This document shows, piece by piece, positions 26,097 through 33,641 of a stretch of DNA of 64,000 nucleotides. This DNA is from Nocardia transvalensis (GTDB taxonomy: Bacteria; Actinomycetota; Actinomycetes; Mycobacteriales; Mycobacteriaceae). Below the pieces are notes generated by a model. It searched no databases. It saw only the letters and a list, made by a program, of their open reading frames with translations, and was not told where the DNA came from. Numbering within the stretch: the first letter of the stretch is position 1; each line of letters opens with the position of its first letter. Position numbers and translations under genes: made by a program. The stretch is taken from assembly GCF_015477765.1 (NCBI RefSeq), contig NZ_JADLQQ010000006.1:248001-312000 (forward strand), written 5' to 3'.

Positions 26097-26354
26097 CAAC
26101 GCTCGCCCCCGCGCGGACATGCTGGGCACCACCCCGGAGTTGCTGCGCAGCCTCGATGAGGCGCAACTGATCACCCGCAACGCTCACCCGGCGGGCACCG
26201 CCGCTACTCCCGGCGCCAGCTACGCCTGGCCGCCCGCGCCCGCGAACTGGTCGACCACGGCACACCTCTCGAGGCAGCCTGCCGCATCATCGTTCTCGAA
26301 GACCAACTGTCCGAAGCCCTCGAAGCCAACGCCGAACTCCGGCAGCAGGACTGA
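26068..26354 (+). pseudogene. MerR-family regulator with a one-base frameshift
   Basis: Frame 1 gives a MerR-like HTH (ADMLGTTPELLRSLDEAQLI). Near 26173-26177 the text reads ACCCGCAA; one extra C would continue the frame as TPQRSPGGHRRYSRRQLRL, the expected wing, and then RELVDHGTPLEAACRIIVLE with a coiled-coil tail to TGA at 26352-26354. So a single-base deletion separates an otherwise complete small regulator. It precedes cspA, a common neighbour of such genes in relatives. A sequencing error is possible. Confidence 0.7.
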
Positions 26355-26521
26355 CACGACACCGGTCGCTGGAGGTGCGGGGCTACCGCATTCGACCGCG
26401 CGGCCCAGGTGTGTGCTGCGACACGGTTTCGGGGCTGCGGTCCGAAACGTGGCATGCTTTCAGGTGAGCACGGGTTGTTGAAGTGATCGCCCGGCTCGCT
26501 ACAGAAGGTCATAAAAGAAAT

Positions 26522-26725
26522 ATGTCGCAAGGTACCGTGAAGTGGTTCAACGGCGAAAAGGGCTTCGGATTCATCGCGCAAGACGGTGGCGGCCCTGACG
26601 TGTTCGTCCACTACTCCGAGATTTCCAGCTCCGGCTACAAGTCCCTCGACGAGGGCCAGCGCGTCGAGTTCGAGATCGGCCAGGGCCAGAAGGGCCCGCA
26701 GGCCCAGGGCGTCCGCGCTATCTGA
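26522..26725 (+). CDS. cspA: Cold-shock protein CspA
   Basis: A 67-aa single cold-shock domain. RNP1 (KGFGFIAQ) and RNP2 (VFVHYSEI) are intact, so it should bind single-stranded RNA/DNA as an RNA chaperone. The length is that of actinobacterial CspA. The 168 bp between the broken MerR gene and cspA may form a long 5' leader, as is common for cold-shock mRNAs. A strong hairpin follows. Confidence 0.96.
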   Translation: MSQGTVKWFNGEKGFGFIAQDGGGPDVFVHYSEISSSGYKSLDEGQRVEFEIGQGQKGPQAQGVRAI

Positions 26726-26738
26726 GAGCTGACCACAC

Positions 26739-26767
26739 CGAAACCCGCGCCCATGGCGCGGGTTTCG
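26739..26767 (+). terminator. cspA terminator
   Basis: A 13-bp perfect stem (CGAAACCCGCGCC / GGCGCGGGTTTCG) with a 3-nt loop, 14 bp after the cspA stop. Confidence 0.88.
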
Positions 26768-26772
26768 CGCTT

Positions 26773-27151
26773 TCAGCTGCCGTCACGGTTGACGTAGCAG
26801 GCCGAGCTGGACACCCGCGGCGTATCGGTTTCGTTGGCTCCGGCCATGGGGATGGTGCGGACGTGGTGGAAGGTGCAGCCGCCGGCCCGCAGCGGAATCG
26901 TGACTCGTGGCAGTCACGCGAGCTGTGGGCACGCGCTCGGCGATGGCGCAGATGCGCGGGTGCAGCGCCAGGTTCCGCAGCGTCGGGTGCTTGGTCCAGG
27001 CATCGGGCGCGTACTCGAAGATGGCGCCGTCCTCATCGCTCCAGTGCTCCAGCTGGCCAGTGCTGAGCAGCTCCATCGGTGCGGCCAGGTACCGGGACAC
27101 CTCGTCATCGGAGATCAGTAGTTGAGTGAACAGGAAGGTGCGCCAGCTCAT
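26773..27151 (-). pseudogene. Phytanoyl-CoA dioxygenase family gene with internal deletion
   Basis: The first 65 residues (DDEVSRYLAAPMELLSTGQL, HWSDEDGAIFEYAPDAW, RNLALHPRICAIAERV) look like the start of a PhyH-type Fe(II)/2-oxoglutarate oxygenase. After about 27 noisy codons a different frame gives the normal end, GGCTFHHVRTIPMAGANETD to ACYVNRDGS and a stop at 26773. The intervening core, with the H-x-D iron motif, is deleted and the ends are out of frame. Confidence 0.6.
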
Positions 27152-27556
27152 TTACTCGCGGTTCGATACCTGGGCGCAACTGGTTTTGTGCCTGAATCAG
27201 GCCAGGTGGAATGATGTCCTCACCCTAACATCGGCGTCATGGGAATATCCTGAGCCACAACCGATCTCGTCCGCCGAACGCGCGATATGCGACGCGCGCC
27301 ACGCATGGCACTGACGAAGACATTGGGCATCTAGGGCTCGAGTGCCCCGCACTTCGGCAGAAGCGCGCGTTCACGCCGCCGCACGCTTCTCGGCACTATC
27401 GGATGTTCACCCGGGCGGTCCTGCCGACTGTTGATCATGGTTGGCCGAACGCCCGCCCCACGGCATCACCGGACGTTCGGAGCATCTGCTTACTCAGGGG
27501 ATATCAGCGCCTGGCAGGGCACGAGCCGGTGGACCTGACCCGTGCTCTACTCGTCC
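27152..27556. other. 405-bp stretch without a gene
   Basis: No frame has coding character on either strand and no strong hairpin is seen. It lies inside the decayed segment and is probably old gene debris. Confidence 0.4.
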
Positions 27557-27778
27557 TCAGGTGCCCGCTCCTCGGGTCGTTGTATAGGTTTCCGGCCTGC
27601 CGTGAGAGTGGCTGCGGATGGTAATCGTCTGTGGCTCGCCCGAGCCGTCGCACCGCACCGAGAGCACGTCGTACTCCCAGGTCGTGACTCGATGTTCGGC
27701 TTCTCCAAGCGTGAGATCCTTCAGAATCCCGTTTCCGTCGAGGTAAAACGGCCCGTCTGCAAGAGTCTCAGTCCACAT
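27557..27778 (-). CDS. Small protein of unknown function
   Basis: A 73-aa protein, unrecognised. The ATG at 27778 is preceded by AGAGAGAAGGATCGAC, a strong ribosome site, which supports a real gene. It has acidic, beta-rich composition (DGPFYLDGNGILKDLTLGE, then VTTWEYDVLSVRCDG). Third codon positions are less GC-rich than in the housekeeping genes, which suggests acquisition. No partner gene is evident. Confidence 0.5.
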   Translation of the reverse strand: MWTETLADGPFYLDGNGILKDLTLGEAEHRVTTWEYDVLSVRCDGSGEPQTITIRSHSHGRPETYTTTRGAGT

Positions 27779-28032
27779 GTCGATCCTTCTCTCTGTCACC
27801 GAAACCTCACCCGCGCTGCACCGGCACGGTGAAAGTCCTTCTTCCACATTTCGCAGTTCAGGTGTGGTCCGCCATACCGAAACGCGAGCTCGTTACGCCA
27901 AGAGCCACGAATTGAAATCCATTGCAAGCCAAAGTAACTGGGGTCAATGCATGGTCGACCCGATCCTTCGCAGACCCGGGCGGGGAGGGTAGATTCGATC
28001 GCGAATTCGAATGCGAAGCATGAAAGGTTGAT

Positions 28033-28437
28033 ATGCATCGCCGATCGACAGCCCTGTTGGGCATCACCAGTCCCCTGTTCACCATTGCCCTCGGTGTTAC
28101 CGCTCCCCAGGCCGCCGCAACGACAACGGCCGTGCTGGCACCCTGGGTTTCGTGCACCGACTTCTGGTGCCGCAACGAAACCGACGACACCTATCGTGTA
28201 GACGTGATCGTCAACTGCGGTTTCGGAGCGGAGCGCGTCACTCGGGCCTATCTTCCGGCGCGCAGGACGACGAGCGTGAACGGTGGATGCGGTAGTCACA
28301 GCGAGCCCTGTTCGAGTGACAGCAACGGCTCGTGCAGCCACCCCAATCCGATCTTTGGGATCAGGTACGACAATGTGGTGATCGACAACGGCCCGATTCC
28401 ACCGTGGCCTTTCGGCGGCACCGGCTCATCGTTCTGA
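28033..28437 (+). CDS. Small secreted cysteine-rich protein
   Basis: A 134-aa protein with a signal peptide (MHRRSTALLGITSPLFTIAL, cut near PQAAA) and a mature part with eight cysteines (SCTDFWCRN, NCGFG, GGCGS, EPCSS, GSCSH), so a disulphide-stabilised extracellular protein. AAAGG lies five bases before the ATG. I do not recognise the family. It sits between decayed sequences and diverges from the 73-aa gene. Confidence 0.65.
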   Translation: MHRRSTALLGITSPLFTIALGVTAPQAAATTTAVLAPWVSCTDFWCRNETDDTYRVDVIVNCGFGAERVTRAYLPARRTTSVNGGCGSHSEPCSSDSNGSCSHPNPIFGIRYDNVVIDNGPIPPWPFGGTGSSF

Positions 28438-28589
28438 ACCTATCCGATCCGCTACTACAAGACCGCCACCGCCCAGCCGGGTGCACCTCCTCTTCGGATC
28501 AGCAGTTCCGCCGCCACCTAAAGGGTCGACAGAGCTTGTCCAACTTCCGCTCATCGGCATGAGCGGTCGTTCGGTGCCGGGGGGGTCGG

Positions 28590-28755
28590 TGCTGAACCGG
28601 CCCGGATGGGTCAAGGTTCAGGCTCTGGCCCACTTTGGGGCCGGTCCGGCGGCGCGGATCTCCACAAGCACCAGCGGGGATCCGGCCATCTGCCCTGACT
28701 GTTCGGCGTCTTCATCGCAGGTGCACAGCCGCTATGAGTGCCAGGCATGGCGAGC
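28590..28755 (+). mobile_element. ISL3-type transposase N-terminal remnant
   Basis: The frame reads WVKVQALAHFG, then AICPDCSASSSQVHSRYECQ, matching the zinc-finger N-terminus of ISL3-family transposases (ACPGCG--SSRVHSRYER). The rest of the transposase, including the DDE domain, is missing and the frame runs into recombinase debris. Confidence 0.5.
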
Positions 28756-28789
28756 CAGGCCAGATCTCATTGAGATCGACCGAAACGCG

Positions 28790-29340
28790 GGCGGCCGTGA
28801 CGGACTACCTCGGGTACGTCACCTACGACGGCGAGGAGATCAAGGGCCGCCACGAGCCGCTGATCGACGACGACCTGTTCGATCGAGTCCAGGACATCAT
28901 CGAATTACGCACCACCGCTGGCGAGCGGCGACGGGTCCACCACCATCACCTCAAGGGATCCCTATCCTGCGGGCGATGCCGACGGGCAGGCATCACCAAG
29001 CGAATGACCGTCCAGCACACCGTCAACTCCAGAGGCGCCGAGTACACCTACTTCCGCGACCGCCAACGTCTGACGGCGCGGTTGGCCACTACGACCGAGA
29101 GCCTCTCCGGCAGTGCCCGGCTCATCGAAGTGGCACTCGAGCTGCTCGAGAACCCCCAGGAGCTGTATAGCCGTTGTAACGACCAACAGCGCCGGACGCT
29201 CAACCAGGCGATCTTTCACACCCTCTACGTCGAGGACGAGCAGGTCATCGGCCACGAGCTTCGCGAGCCATTCCAACGTCTCCACACCATCCACCAGGCG
29301 AGGCGAACCCCCCGGCCCTTCGCCGCTACCGATGCAAGTG
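28790..29340 (+). pseudogene. Large serine recombinase remnant
   Basis: The peptide YLGYVTYDGEEIKGRHEPL-IDDDLFDRVQDI with SLSCGRCRRAG is the middle (recombinase domain and zinc ribbon) of a phage/ICE-type large serine recombinase. The catalytic N-terminal resolvase domain is absent, and after EYTYF the text jumps to a C-terminal helix region (ENPQELYSRCNDQQRRTLNQ), indicating an internal deletion. It lies 110 bp from tRNA-Ala and marks a former integrated element. Confidence 0.7.
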
Positions 29341-29361
29341 CTGGAGCCGTGGAAAAGGAAA

Positions 29362-29392
29362 ACGCCACCCCTTCAGAACGAAGCGGTGGCGT
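29362..29392 (-). terminator. Terminator of the tRNA-Ala gene
   Basis: Reading the minus strand, ACGCCACC and GGTGGCGT form an 8-bp stem with a 15-nt loop, followed by TTTTCCTTTT. This is a classical intrinsic terminator about 57 nt past the tRNA 3' end. Confidence 0.82.
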
Positions 29393-29448
29393 CGGTGTCC
29401 TACTACACGGCGTTGACTTAGCGCCGTGTTCTAGTAAGCCCTCCAAGG

Positions 29449-29521
29449 TGGAGCTAAGGGGAATCGAACCCCTGACCTTCTCGATGCGAACGAGACGCGC
29501 TACCAACTGCGCCATAGCCCC
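29449..29521 (-). tRNA. tRNA-Ala, anticodon CGC
   Basis: The minus strand folds as a 73-nt cloverleaf. The acceptor stem GGGGCTA/TAGCTCC contains the alanine identity pair G3-U70. The anticodon arm is TCTCG-TTCGCAT-CGAGA, giving anticodon CGC (codon GCG). The T-arm is AGGGG-TTCGATT-CCCCT and the discriminator is A. CCA is not encoded. A terminator follows, and integrase debris lies on the 3' side. Confidence 0.96.
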
Positions 29522-29681
29522 GTGTGGGTCGTTGCCGAACCACGGTGTGGAACTTTAGCAGGTTGGGGATTGAGACGCCGAATCGGCTGGTCAAAGGGGG
29601 TGGGGTGGTTGGGGGGTGGTCGGGTGGCAGGGAGGCGGATACAGTGGTGTATCGAAGCTGAACTGCGGTCTGGAGGTCCCG

Positions 29682-31406
29682 ATGGGCGGATACGACATCG
29701 TGGTGCGTGGGGGGTTGGTTTACGACGGGACGGGGGTGGCGCCGGTTCGCGCCGATGTGGGTATTGCGGGCGGGAAGGTGGCCGCGATCGGGATCGAGTT
29801 GCCCGAGGGGGAGCGCACGATCGATGCTGCGGGGAAGTGGGTGATGCCGGGGCTGATCGATGTGCACACCCATTACGACGCCGAGGTGTTGTTCGCGCCG
29901 GGGCTCGGGGAGTCGGCGCGGCACGGGGTCACCTCGGTGGTGATGGGCAACTGTTCGCTGTCGACGATCTATGCCGAGGCGGAGGACTGCGCGGATATGT
30001 TCGCGCGGGTGGAGGCGCTGCCGTGGGATGTCGTGCATGCCGCGGTGAAGGAGCATCGGGACTGGCGTGATCCGAAAAGCTATGTGGCGGCGCTGGACTC
30101 GAAGCCGCTCGGGGTGAATGTCGCTGCCTTTCTCGGACATTCCGATATCCGGGTGGCGGCGATGGGGCTGGCGCGCGCCTCGGATCGGCGGGCCCGCGCG
30201 ACCCGGGGCGAGCTGCGCCAGATGGTGCAGATGCTCACCGATGCCCTCGATGCCGGGTTCGTCGGGCTGTCCACGATCCGCAGCTCCTTCTCCAAGCTGG
30301 AGGGCAAGCGCTATCCGGGGCGGCAACTGCCGTCCACCTACGCCCCGTGGGCGGAGTATCGGGCGCTCAATGATGTGCTGCGGCAGCATAATCGGGTCCA
30401 CCAGAGCACTCCCAACCTGACGAGCCGGGCCGAGATGGCCCACTTCTTCCTGCAGAGCGCCACCCGCGGGCACGGCAAACCGCTCAAGACGACACTGATC
30501 TCCGCCGCCGACATCAAGGCCGACCGCACGGTGGTGCGGCTGGCGACAACCGTTGCGGCGCTGGCGAATCGATTCATCGGCGCCGACTTCCGGTGGCAGC
30601 ATCTGCCGGTGCCGTTCGAGGTGTACGCCGACGGTGTCGATCTGGTGGTGTTCGAGGAGTTCGGGTCCGGTGTGGCCGCTCTGAATATCCGAGATCTGCT
30701 GCGCCGCCACGAATTTCTGAACGATCCCGACTTCCGCCGCGCGTTCCGCAAGGATATGGCCAAGAAGTTCGGCTCGCGGGTCTGGCACCGCGACCTCTAC
30801 GACGCCGAGATCGTGGCCTGCCCCGACGCCTCGGTGGTGGGCCGCTCGTTCGGGCAGATCGCCGACGAGCGCGGCATTCTGGCGCCCGATGCGCTGCTGG
30901 ATCTGGTGGTTGAGCACGGGTCGAAGCTGCGCTGGCGCACCACGATCGCCAACGACAGGGACGACGAGCTGAACCGGTTGGCGCGCTCGCCGCAGGTGCA
31001 GATCGGTTTCGCCGACTCCGGTGCGCACCTGCGCAATATGGCCTTCTACAACATGGGAATTCGGTTCCTGGAACGCGTGCACCGGGACGGGTTCATGCCC
31101 GTCGAGCGGGCGGTGAACCGGCTGACCGGTGAGCTCGCACACTGGTACGGCCTCGATACCGGGCGGATAGCGCCGGGTGCCCGCGCCGACATCGCCGTCA
31201 TCGATCCGGCCGGATTCGACGGCTCCAGTGCGCAGTATCACGAGGCACCCATGCCCGGGACGGGCGTGAGCCGGATGGTCAATCGCAACGACGGTGCGGT
31301 GGCCGCGACTGTCGTCAACGGCACGCTGGTGTACGAAAAGGGTCAATTCGCAGAAGGTTTCGGCACCACGCTGCACGCGGGACGGTTCCTGCGGGCGGCG
31401 GGGTGA
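29682..31406 (+). CDS. N-acyl-D-amino-acid deacylase-like amidohydrolase
   Basis: A 574-aa metal-dependent amidohydrolase of the D-aminoacylase (amidohydrolase_3) group. It begins YDIVVRGGLVYDGTG, has the metal motif DVHTHYDAE, a possible bridging-ligand region GVTSVVMGNCS, and a late metal Asp in FADSGAH. GGAGG precedes the ATG by six bases. Members deacylate N-acyl-D-amino acids or hydrolyse cyclic amides; the substrate is not defined. It converges on udgB. Confidence 0.88.
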   Translation: MGGYDIVVRGGLVYDGTGVAPVRADVGIAGGKVAAIGIELPEGERTIDAAGKWVMPGLIDVHTHYDAEVLFAPGLGESARHGVTSVVMGNCSLSTIYAEAEDCADMFARVEALPWDVVHAAVKEHRDWRDPKSYVAALDSKPLGVNVAAFLGHSDIRVAAMGLARASDRRARATRGELRQMVQMLTDALDAGFVGLSTIRSSFSKLEGKRYPGRQLPSTYAPWAEYRALNDVLRQHNRVHQSTPNLTSRAEMAHFFLQSATRGHGKPLKTTLISAADIKADRTVVRLATTVAALANRFIGADFRWQHLPVPFEVYADGVDLVVFEEFGSGVAALNIRDLLRRHEFLNDPDFRRAFRKDMAKKFGSRVWHRDLYDAEIVACPDASVVGRSFGQIADERGILAPDALLDLVVEHGSKLRWRTTIANDRDDELNRLARSPQVQIGFADSGAHLRNMAFYNMGIRFLERVHRDGFMPVERAVNRLTGELAHWYGLDTGRIAPGARADIAVIDPAGFDGSSAQYHEAPMPGTGVSRMVNRNDGAVAATVVNGTLVYEKGQFAEGFGTTLHAGRFLRAAG

Positions 31407-31416
31407 TTGCGGCCGA

Positions 31417-32184
31417 CTAGAGCCCCGCGGCCGATTTCGCTCGGGCGAGCACGTCTTCGATCATCGCCGGGGTCAACCGCCCGGTGAAGGTGTTCTGCTG
31501 GCTCACGTGGTAGCAGCCGAACAGCTGCAGCGGCGCGCGATCCGGCTGCGCGGGTTCGATCGAATACTGCACCCCGTGCCCGAACTTCGGGCGCGGTTTG
31601 GGCACCGCCCATCCAGCCTGCGTCAACGCCGGGAACAGCGACTGCCAGCCGAAGGCGCCGAGCGTGACGATCGCCCGCACGGTCGGTGCGAGCAGGCGGA
31701 GTTCGGCGGCGAGCCAGTGGCGGCAGATGTCGCGCTCGCCGGGAGTGGGTTTGTTGTCCGGCGGCGCACAGTGCACGGGCGCGGTCACCCGGGCGCCGAG
31801 CAGCCGCAAGCCGTCGTCGCGGGCGACGGCAGTGGGCTGGTTGGCCAGGCCGACCTGGTACATCGCCGCATACAGCACGTCACCGCTGCGATCGCCGGTG
31901 AACATGCGCCCGGTCCGGTTGCCGCCGTGGGCGGCCGGAGCCAACCCGACCAGCAGCAGCCGGGCATCGTCCGGTCCGTACCCGGGCACCGGCCGCCCCC
32001 AGTACGTCTCGCCGCGATAGGCGGCACGCTTGTCCCGCGCCACCTGCTCGCGCCAGGCGACCAGGCGGGGACAGGCACGGCAGTCGATCAGGGTCGCATC
32101 CATCTCGGCGAGCGTGCGGTATCCGCCCGGCCTCGATTCGCCCGCCGGTGCGGCCGGGCGGGCGCTCGATTCGTAGGCGGTCAT
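31417..32184 (-). CDS. udgB: Family 5 uracil-DNA glycosylase, UdgB type
   Basis: A 255-aa 4Fe-4S uracil-DNA glycosylase that removes uracil and other deaminated bases from DNA. Motif A GLAPAAHGGNRTGRMF has the family 5 form (no catalytic Asp/Asn at the usual place) and motif B is HVSQQNTFTG. Cysteines in CRACPRL, HCAPP and DICRHWL can ligate the cluster. The length fits the mycobacterial UdgB. CGGAG precedes the ATG. Repair of cytosine deamination is important in GC-rich genomes. Confidence 0.92.
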   Translation of the reverse strand: MTAYESSARPAAPAGESRPGGYRTLAEMDATLIDCRACPRLVAWREQVARDKRAAYRGETYWGRPVPGYGPDDARLLLVGLAPAAHGGNRTGRMFTGDRSGDVLYAAMYQVGLANQPTAVARDDGLRLLGARVTAPVHCAPPDNKPTPGERDICRHWLAAELRLLAPTVRAIVTLGAFGWQSLFPALTQAGWAVPKPRPKFGHGVQYSIEPAQPDRAPLQLFGCYHVSQQNTFTGRLTPAMIEDVLARAKSAAGL

Positions 32185-32245
32185 CGGAACTCCGTTCTGT
32201 TCATCCGGGGCGTCCGGTTCCGAGTCTGCCCGGTTCGGGCGGCAT

Positions 32246-32291
32246 CAAACGAGTGATCGATGCACTCCGTGCATCGATAGCTCCTCGTTTG
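32246..32291. other. Compound stem-loop with repeated GCATCGAT
   Basis: An inner 10-bp stem (ATCGATGCAC / GTGCATCGAT, 3-nt loop) is enclosed by an outer 8-bp stem (CAAACGAG / CTCGTTTG). A third GCATCGAT follows at 32291. It lies in the 316-bp gap between divergent udgB and the GyrI-like operon, and could be a regulatory site, a small RNA or a selfish repeat. Confidence 0.5.
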
Positions 32292-32500
32292 CATCGATGT
32301 CTGCGCTGGGCTCGCCCGTTGGCCGGCGTGCCCGCTGAGCAGCCGGGCCCGCGGCGCGCGCGGCCCGCGCTCCGGCCGCAGTGAGGCCGGTCATAGTAGC
32401 CCCTGACAGAGTGGACGTGTCACCGATTTCTCACTCACCGGGTTGATAGCATGACCTTCCTGCAGGCCGGTAGGGCGCGAGGCAATCGAGAGAGTTTTCC

Positions 32501-32941
32501 ATGCAGTTTGAGATCGTCGAGCGGGACGAGACGTGGGTGGCCGGTTTGCCGGTGCGAAGCCCGAAACGTGCGCTCGGAGAACTGCGTGATCACGATCTGG
32601 AGGCGGCGTGGGCCGCGGTGCTGCACCAGGAGCTCGGCGGCCCGCTGGCCTCGGCGTATACCGACCACTCGCCGGAGCTGAACACCTACAACACCCAGAT
32701 CGTCGGCTACGAGTGCAAGTCCTTCGACGAGGTGACCCGCGGTCATATCGTGGCCCGGCTGCCGAAGGGCACCTATGCCCGCTTCTCCTCGGTGGGTAAC
32801 TTCCCGCAGATCATGACCGACCTGTGGACCCAGATCGCCTACGCCGAGGAACACAAACAGATCAAACGCACCTTCACCGGCGATTACGAGTGTTACCCGC
32901 ACGCCTACAAGATCGACCTCTACCTGGCGGTCGAGTTGTGA
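32501..32941 (+). CDS. GyrI-like / AraC effector-binding domain protein
   Basis: A 146-aa stand-alone SOUL/GyrI-like ligand-binding domain: FEIVERDETWVAGLPV at the start and GHIVARLPKGTYARFSSVG before the final helix, a layout used by small-molecule binding domains of AraC/MerR regulators. It has no DNA-binding part. Its stop overlaps the start of a second protein of the same kind, so the pair is translationally coupled. Possible roles are xenobiotic binding or hydrolysis. Confidence 0.72.
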   Translation: MQFEIVERDETWVAGLPVRSPKRALGELRDHDLEAAWAAVLHQELGGPLASAYTDHSPELNTYNTQIVGYECKSFDEVTRGHIVARLPKGTYARFSSVGNFPQIMTDLWTQIAYAEEHKQIKRTFTGDYECYPHAYKIDLYLAVEL

Positions 32942-33375
32942 TGACCTACTCGATCGTGGTGCGCGACGAGGCGATCTACGGCGGCCTGGTGGTGCCGCGG
33001 GTGCGCCCGAGCTTCAAGGTCAGCAACAGCGAGCTGATCGAATTCCTGCGCGACCGGCTGCGCGATCGCGGCGGCCCCGAGCGCCCGCTGTACACGGTGT
33101 ACGTGCCCGATCCGGCCGGAAACTACAACGTGCTGGTGAGTTACGACTATCCGGCGGTCGACGCCGTCCCCGTCGGCGACGTCCTGATTCGGGTGCCCAA
33201 GGGCGTGTATGCCCGTTTCGAACCCAATGGCGACTATCACGATCCGGTAGAGGACGTCTGGGCCCAGGTCGACGATGCGACGGCCTCCGCCGAGATCACC
33301 CGCGCCTACCGTGAAGAGATCGAGATCTGGCGCGGCGCAGACCGCGTCGAACTGCTCATCTCCATCCTCGTCTAG
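32941..33375 (+). CDS. Second GyrI-like effector-binding protein
   Basis: A 144-aa paralogue of the preceding protein: YSIVVRDEAIYGGLVVPR at the start and VLIRVPKGVYARFEPNGDYH matching VARLPKGTYARFSSVGNF of the neighbour. Its ATG overlaps the upstream stop (TGATG). The two may form a heterodimer that recreates the tandem fold of GyrI proteins. Confidence 0.68.
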   Translation: MTYSIVVRDEAIYGGLVVPRVRPSFKVSNSELIEFLRDRLRDRGGPERPLYTVYVPDPAGNYNVLVSYDYPAVDAVPVGDVLIRVPKGVYARFEPNGDYHDPVEDVWAQVDDATASAEITRAYREEIEIWRGADRVELLISILV

Positions 33376-33408
33376 ATAGCTGCGCCGATAGCTATTGGAT
33401 AACCAAGC

Positions 33409-33534
33409 AAGTACCAACCGGTCTTCCTGTTATCCCGGCTCGCCGCCACCATGGGCCTGACCTGGGAGAATTTCGGACCGCCCGGCCAGGTTTCGGGAGA
33501 TTTGCCGGACATCTGGTCAATCTGGGTTGAATGA
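33409..33534 (+). pseudogene. Possible 3' remnant of an unidentified gene
   Basis: An open frame with good codon usage but no start encodes KYQPVFLLSRLAATMGLTW to PDIWSIWVE and a stop. It looks like the tail of a lost gene, but I cannot name the family. The rest of the 266-bp gap (33376-33641) is the presumed promoter region of the next operon. Confidence 0.25.
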
Positions 33535-33641
33535 CGGATACTGCCCTAGGTGACCACATCCCGACAGCGGCCCCAGCCCGGCCGTACCAGGGGTGGTCCG
33601 GTTAGTCGCGCGGCGCCGCGCAGCAACGGAGTAGGAACTGT

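Noticed and set aside
28635..29558. A 307-aa reading frame running from recombinase debris through tRNA-Ala.
   Set aside because: Its end (ELRGIEPLTFSMRTRR) is just the translation of the antisense of the tRNA gene, a well-known annotation artefact; the front is transposase and recombinase scrap.
29454..31376. A 640-aa minus-strand frame opposite the amidohydrolase.
   Set aside because: No domain is visible and it reads through the tRNA; the plus strand encodes a clear amidohydrolase with ribosome site.
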